NCBI GenBank assembly: GCA_016781635.1
Contig: JADDPY010000426.1
Coordinates: 1 to 7,617, forward strand
Direction: 5' to 3'
Length of the DNA: 7,617 nt
Source: Rubrobacter sp.
GTDB taxonomy: Bacteria; Actinomycetota; Rubrobacteria; Rubrobacterales; Rubrobacteraceae
Shown here: positions 6,144 through 7,617 of the stretch, piece by piece
Layout: each line of letters starts with the position of its first letter
Position numbering within the stretch: the stretch's first letter is position 1
Notes under the pieces: model-generated
Databases searched by the model: none
Told to the model about the DNA's origin: nothing
What the model saw: the letters and a program-made list of their open reading frames with translations, nothing else
Position numbers and translations under genes: made by a program

Positions 6144-6215
6144 GCCCGTATAACCTCTGCCAGCGCGCGCCACTTGCATGGGTTCTGGCCCGCAGTACTG
6201 AACTGTGCGGTACGT

Positions 6216-7277
6216 TCAGGTGGAGAGGAGGCGGAGAAACCGTGCGAGTAGATGCTCGGCCCAGAAGCGTTCCACCTTCGAGGCCGAGACGAAGGCGACG
6301 TGGCCGCCGCGCGGGGGCGTGACGAGGGAGATGTGGGGGTTGTTGCGGAGCTCCGGGCGGCGCAGGGGCGCGAAGGGGACCAGAGGGTCGTCCTGAGCGT
6401 GGATCACGAGCGTCGGAATGCTTATACGGTGGGCCACCTGGATCGCGCTGGCGCGAGCGTAGTAGTCGTCCGCGCTGGCGAAGCCGCCGTAGCGTGCGGT
6501 ATAAAGTTCGTCGAAGTCGCGGACGGTGCGCGCTCGCGCGAGGTCTCGCGTATCGTAGAGGTCGGGGAAGAGCTCCTTCTTCCGCACGACGAGACGTCGG
6601 AGGCCACGGGCAAAGGTCTTCTCGTAGGCATAATTCGACCGTCGCTCCAGGTTCGCAACCGTCGCCGCGAGGTCGAGCGCGGGCGAGACGGCGCAGACGC
6701 CGATGAGCGACGGCGGCGCGTCCTCCCCCATCTCTCCGGCCATCTTGAGGGTCAGGTTGCCGCCCATGGAGAACCCCGCGACGAGGATGCGCTCGAGCCC
6801 GTCCTGCGCCGCCAGCTCACGCACGACGGCGGCGAGGTCGCCGGACATGCCGCTGTGGTAGAGCGTCGGCGTGAGATGCTCCGTCCCGCCGCAGTTGCGC
6901 TGGTTCAACCGCACCACGTTGGCGCCCGCCGCGTAAGCCAGGCGCGCGGCGCCGATAATGTAAGGGGCGTCGCACGAGCCACCGAGCCCGTGCACGAGAA
7001 CGACGGTGGCGCGGGCGGTTCTCTCTTCGTGCCAGCGGCAGCGGGCGAGGAGACGTACCCCGGGCTCGACTTCGAACAGGCGCGTCTCGTCGCCGTGGGT
7101 CTCATCCGGATGGACGCGTCCCGGCCATGCCCACGCCGCGAGCGTCTGAGCATGACCATTTCGGAGCAGGGGGTGTGGCCGGAAGGGGCGCGCGGAGATC
7201 TGGTGTTCCATCTCGCGCAAGCGTTCCGTGCTTCCCCCCAGAGGCGTCCGCGAGCCGTGCGGATCCAACCCTTTCAC
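6216..7277 (-). CDS. YheT-type alpha/beta hydrolase
   Basis: Serine hydrolase of the COG0429/YheT group, probably a carboxylesterase with an unknown small or lipid ester substrate; cytoplasmic, no signal peptide. 353 residues from the GTG start. The family N-terminal signature [15 protein letters not shown] appears at 32-46. An oxyanion-hole strand [10 protein letters not shown] (92-101) is followed by [16 protein letters not shown] (120-135), typical of this group. The nucleophile elbow is GFSMGGN (Ser170), the acid is Asp297 in HAQDDPLVP, and the histidine is His326 in RGGHVAF. The catalytic triad is therefore complete. GTG 7277 has GGAG 7 nt upstream; ATG 7211 gives a length more typical of the family but has only a weak Shine-Dalgarno, so the first 22 residues are uncertain. 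It is divergent from the gluQRS-like gene. Confidence 0.93.
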   Translation of the reverse strand: MKGLDPHGSRTPLGGSTERLREMEHQISARPFRPHPLLRNGHAQTLAAWAWPGRVHPDETHGDETRLFEVEPGVRLLARCRWHEERTARATVVLVHGLGGSCDAPYIIGAARLAYAAGANVVRLNQRNCGGTEHLTPTLYHSGMSGDLAAVVRELAAQDGLERILVAGFSMGGNLTLKMAGEMGEDAPPSLIGVCAVSPALDLAATVANLERRSNYAYEKTFARGLRRLVVRKKELFPDLYDTRDLARARTVRDFDELYTARYGGFASADDYYARASAIQVAHRISIPTLVIHAQDDPLVPFAPLRRPELRNNPHISLVTPPRGGHVAFVSASKVERFWAEHLLARFLRLLST

Positions 7278-7279
7278 CT

Positions 7280-7288
7280 CTCCTCTCC
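7280..7288 (-). promoter_or_regulatory. Ribosome binding site of the YheT-type hydrolase
   Basis: The - strand reads GGAGAGGAG (7288-7280) just before GTG 7277; its first GGAG is 7 nt from the start, a good spacing. This is the main argument for the GTG rather than the internal ATG 7211. Confidence 0.6.
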
Positions 7289-7337
7289 AGGTCTCGACGT
7301 TGCCAGCGCGCCGGACGAGGGCGCGGCGTACGGACGC

Positions 7338-7343
7338 ATTGTA
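7338..7343 (-). promoter_or_regulatory. Possible -10 box for the hydrolase gene
   Basis: TACAAT on the - strand (7343-7338) is a 5/6 match to the -10 consensus in otherwise GC-rich intergenic DNA, giving a leader of about 55 nt. No -35 is recognisable at normal spacing: the nearest candidate, TTGCCG, is only 13 nt away. The rest of the 179-nt divergent gap holds short GC-rich palindromes (GGGTAACCC at 7368-7376) but no gene. Confidence 0.35.
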
Positions 7344-7443
7344 AGGCTAGGAGACCCGGCAAACGTTGGGTAACCCCCTTGCGGGCACCGGATCGCGGGT
7401 GCAAACTCTGTGGGGGTACGAGGCTCCGTGGACAAGCAAGGGT

Positions 7444-7448
7444 GGGAG
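7444..7448 (+). promoter_or_regulatory. Ribosome binding site supporting TTG 7457
   Basis: GGGAG lies 8 nt before TTG 7457, with AAGGG also between them. The competing GTG at 7475 has no purine-rich sequence at a suitable distance. Confidence 0.5.
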
Positions 7449-7456
7449 AAGGGCGA

Positions 7457-7617
7457 TTGAGCGGTCTTTTGCCGGTGTCCCGGCCGGTAGACAACACCGG
7501 GGCATCTTTCGGCGACGGACGCTTCGCCCCCAGCCCCACCGGCCCGCTCCACCTCGGCAACCTGCGGACGGCGCTTCTCGCCTGGCTGTTCGCGCGCTCG
7601 GCCGGGGCACGCTTTCT
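7457..7617 (+). CDS. gluQRS: Glutamyl-Q tRNA(Asp) synthetase, N-terminal part
   Basis: Class I aminoacyl-tRNA synthetase paralogue related to GluRS; GluQRS attaches glutamate to the queuosine base of tRNA-Asp. Only about 53 codons are inside the window. The conserved opening [20 protein letters not shown] contains the class I HIGH-type motif as HLGN and continues [14 protein letters not shown]. The short form [27 protein letters not shown] is what I recall for actinobacterial GluQRS; canonical GltX more often has H-I-G-G at this point. The catalytic and lesion-discriminating regions are beyond the edge, so a true glutamyl-tRNA synthetase (gltX) cannot be excluded. The start is uncertain: TTG 7457 has the better Shine-Dalgarno, while GTG 7475 gives a shorter tail before the motif. 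The frame is open back to at least GTG 7442. Confidence 0.8.
   Translation, partial: MSGLLPVSRPVDNTGASFGDGRFAPSPTGPLHLGNLRTALLAWLFARSAGARF

Noticed and set aside
6190..6210. Imperfect hairpin with CCGC/GCGG arms after the hydrolase stop, including CAGTACTG
   Set aside because: The stem is short and bulged, with no T tract; too weak to call a terminator.
5510..6322. 270-codon + strand frame opposite the HAD gene
   Set aside because: Mirror frame; the opposite strand carries all four HAD motifs.
6252..7373. 373-codon + strand frame opposite the hydrolase
   Set aside because: Mirror frame; the opposite strand has a complete Ser-Asp-His triad and family signatures.
7368..7400. GC-rich palindromes in the hydrolase/gluQRS gap as a structured RNA or tRNA fragment
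   Set aside because: No cloverleaf, T-loop or other RNA-gene signature; short palindromes are expected in GC-rich DNA.

Overview
The window is GC-rich and densely coding, with strong G/C preference at third codon positions and frequent GTG/TTG starts. It looks like ordinary chromosome from a high-GC actinobacterium. The gene content and the look of the proteins suggest a deep-branching, Rubrobacter-like lineage. That placement is an inference from composition and protein resemblance, not from a marker gene. No mobile element, CRISPR array, rRNA or tRNA gene was seen.

Left part, + strand. The window opens inside ileS, isoleucyl-tRNA synthetase of the eukaryote-like type 2, and runs to its 3' end. 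About 100 nt later comes a small membrane-anchored protein of unknown function (2626-3060). It ends at a perfect 17-bp stem-loop (3087-3125) that also lies 2 nt beyond the stop codon of the next gene on the other strand, so one hairpin probably serves both as a bidirectional terminator.

Middle part. Two genes without assigned function are divergent: a charged helical cytosolic protein on the - strand (3128-3580) and an acidic, coiled-coil-like lipoprotein on the + strand (3579-4145). Their best ATG starts overlap by 2 nt in a CATG, inside an island of about 50 nt that is much richer in A/T than its surroundings. This is the most unusual architecture in the window. A 279-nt stretch with no convincing gene follows.

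Right part, - strand. Three genes read leftward: a YheT-type alpha/beta hydrolase (6216-7277), a Cof-type HAD phosphatase (5249-6109) and a formamidopyrimidine-DNA glycosylase, mutM/fpg (4425-5249). The HAD stop and the mutM GTG share one base (TAGTG), so the two are probably translationally coupled. The glycosylase keeps all catalytic and zinc-finger residues but lacks the usual Met and Arg-Phe residues that fill the gap left by the flipped-out base. At the right edge, the divergent 5' end of a glutamyl-Q tRNA(Asp) synthetase-like gene (gluQRS) begins.

In function the window mixes translation (ileS, gluQRS), repair of oxidised DNA (mutM with a coupled phosphatase), a general esterase, and three lineage-type envelope or unknown proteins. 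I see no defence, mobile or biosynthetic system. The observations below are local architectural and sequence oddities, not a new system.
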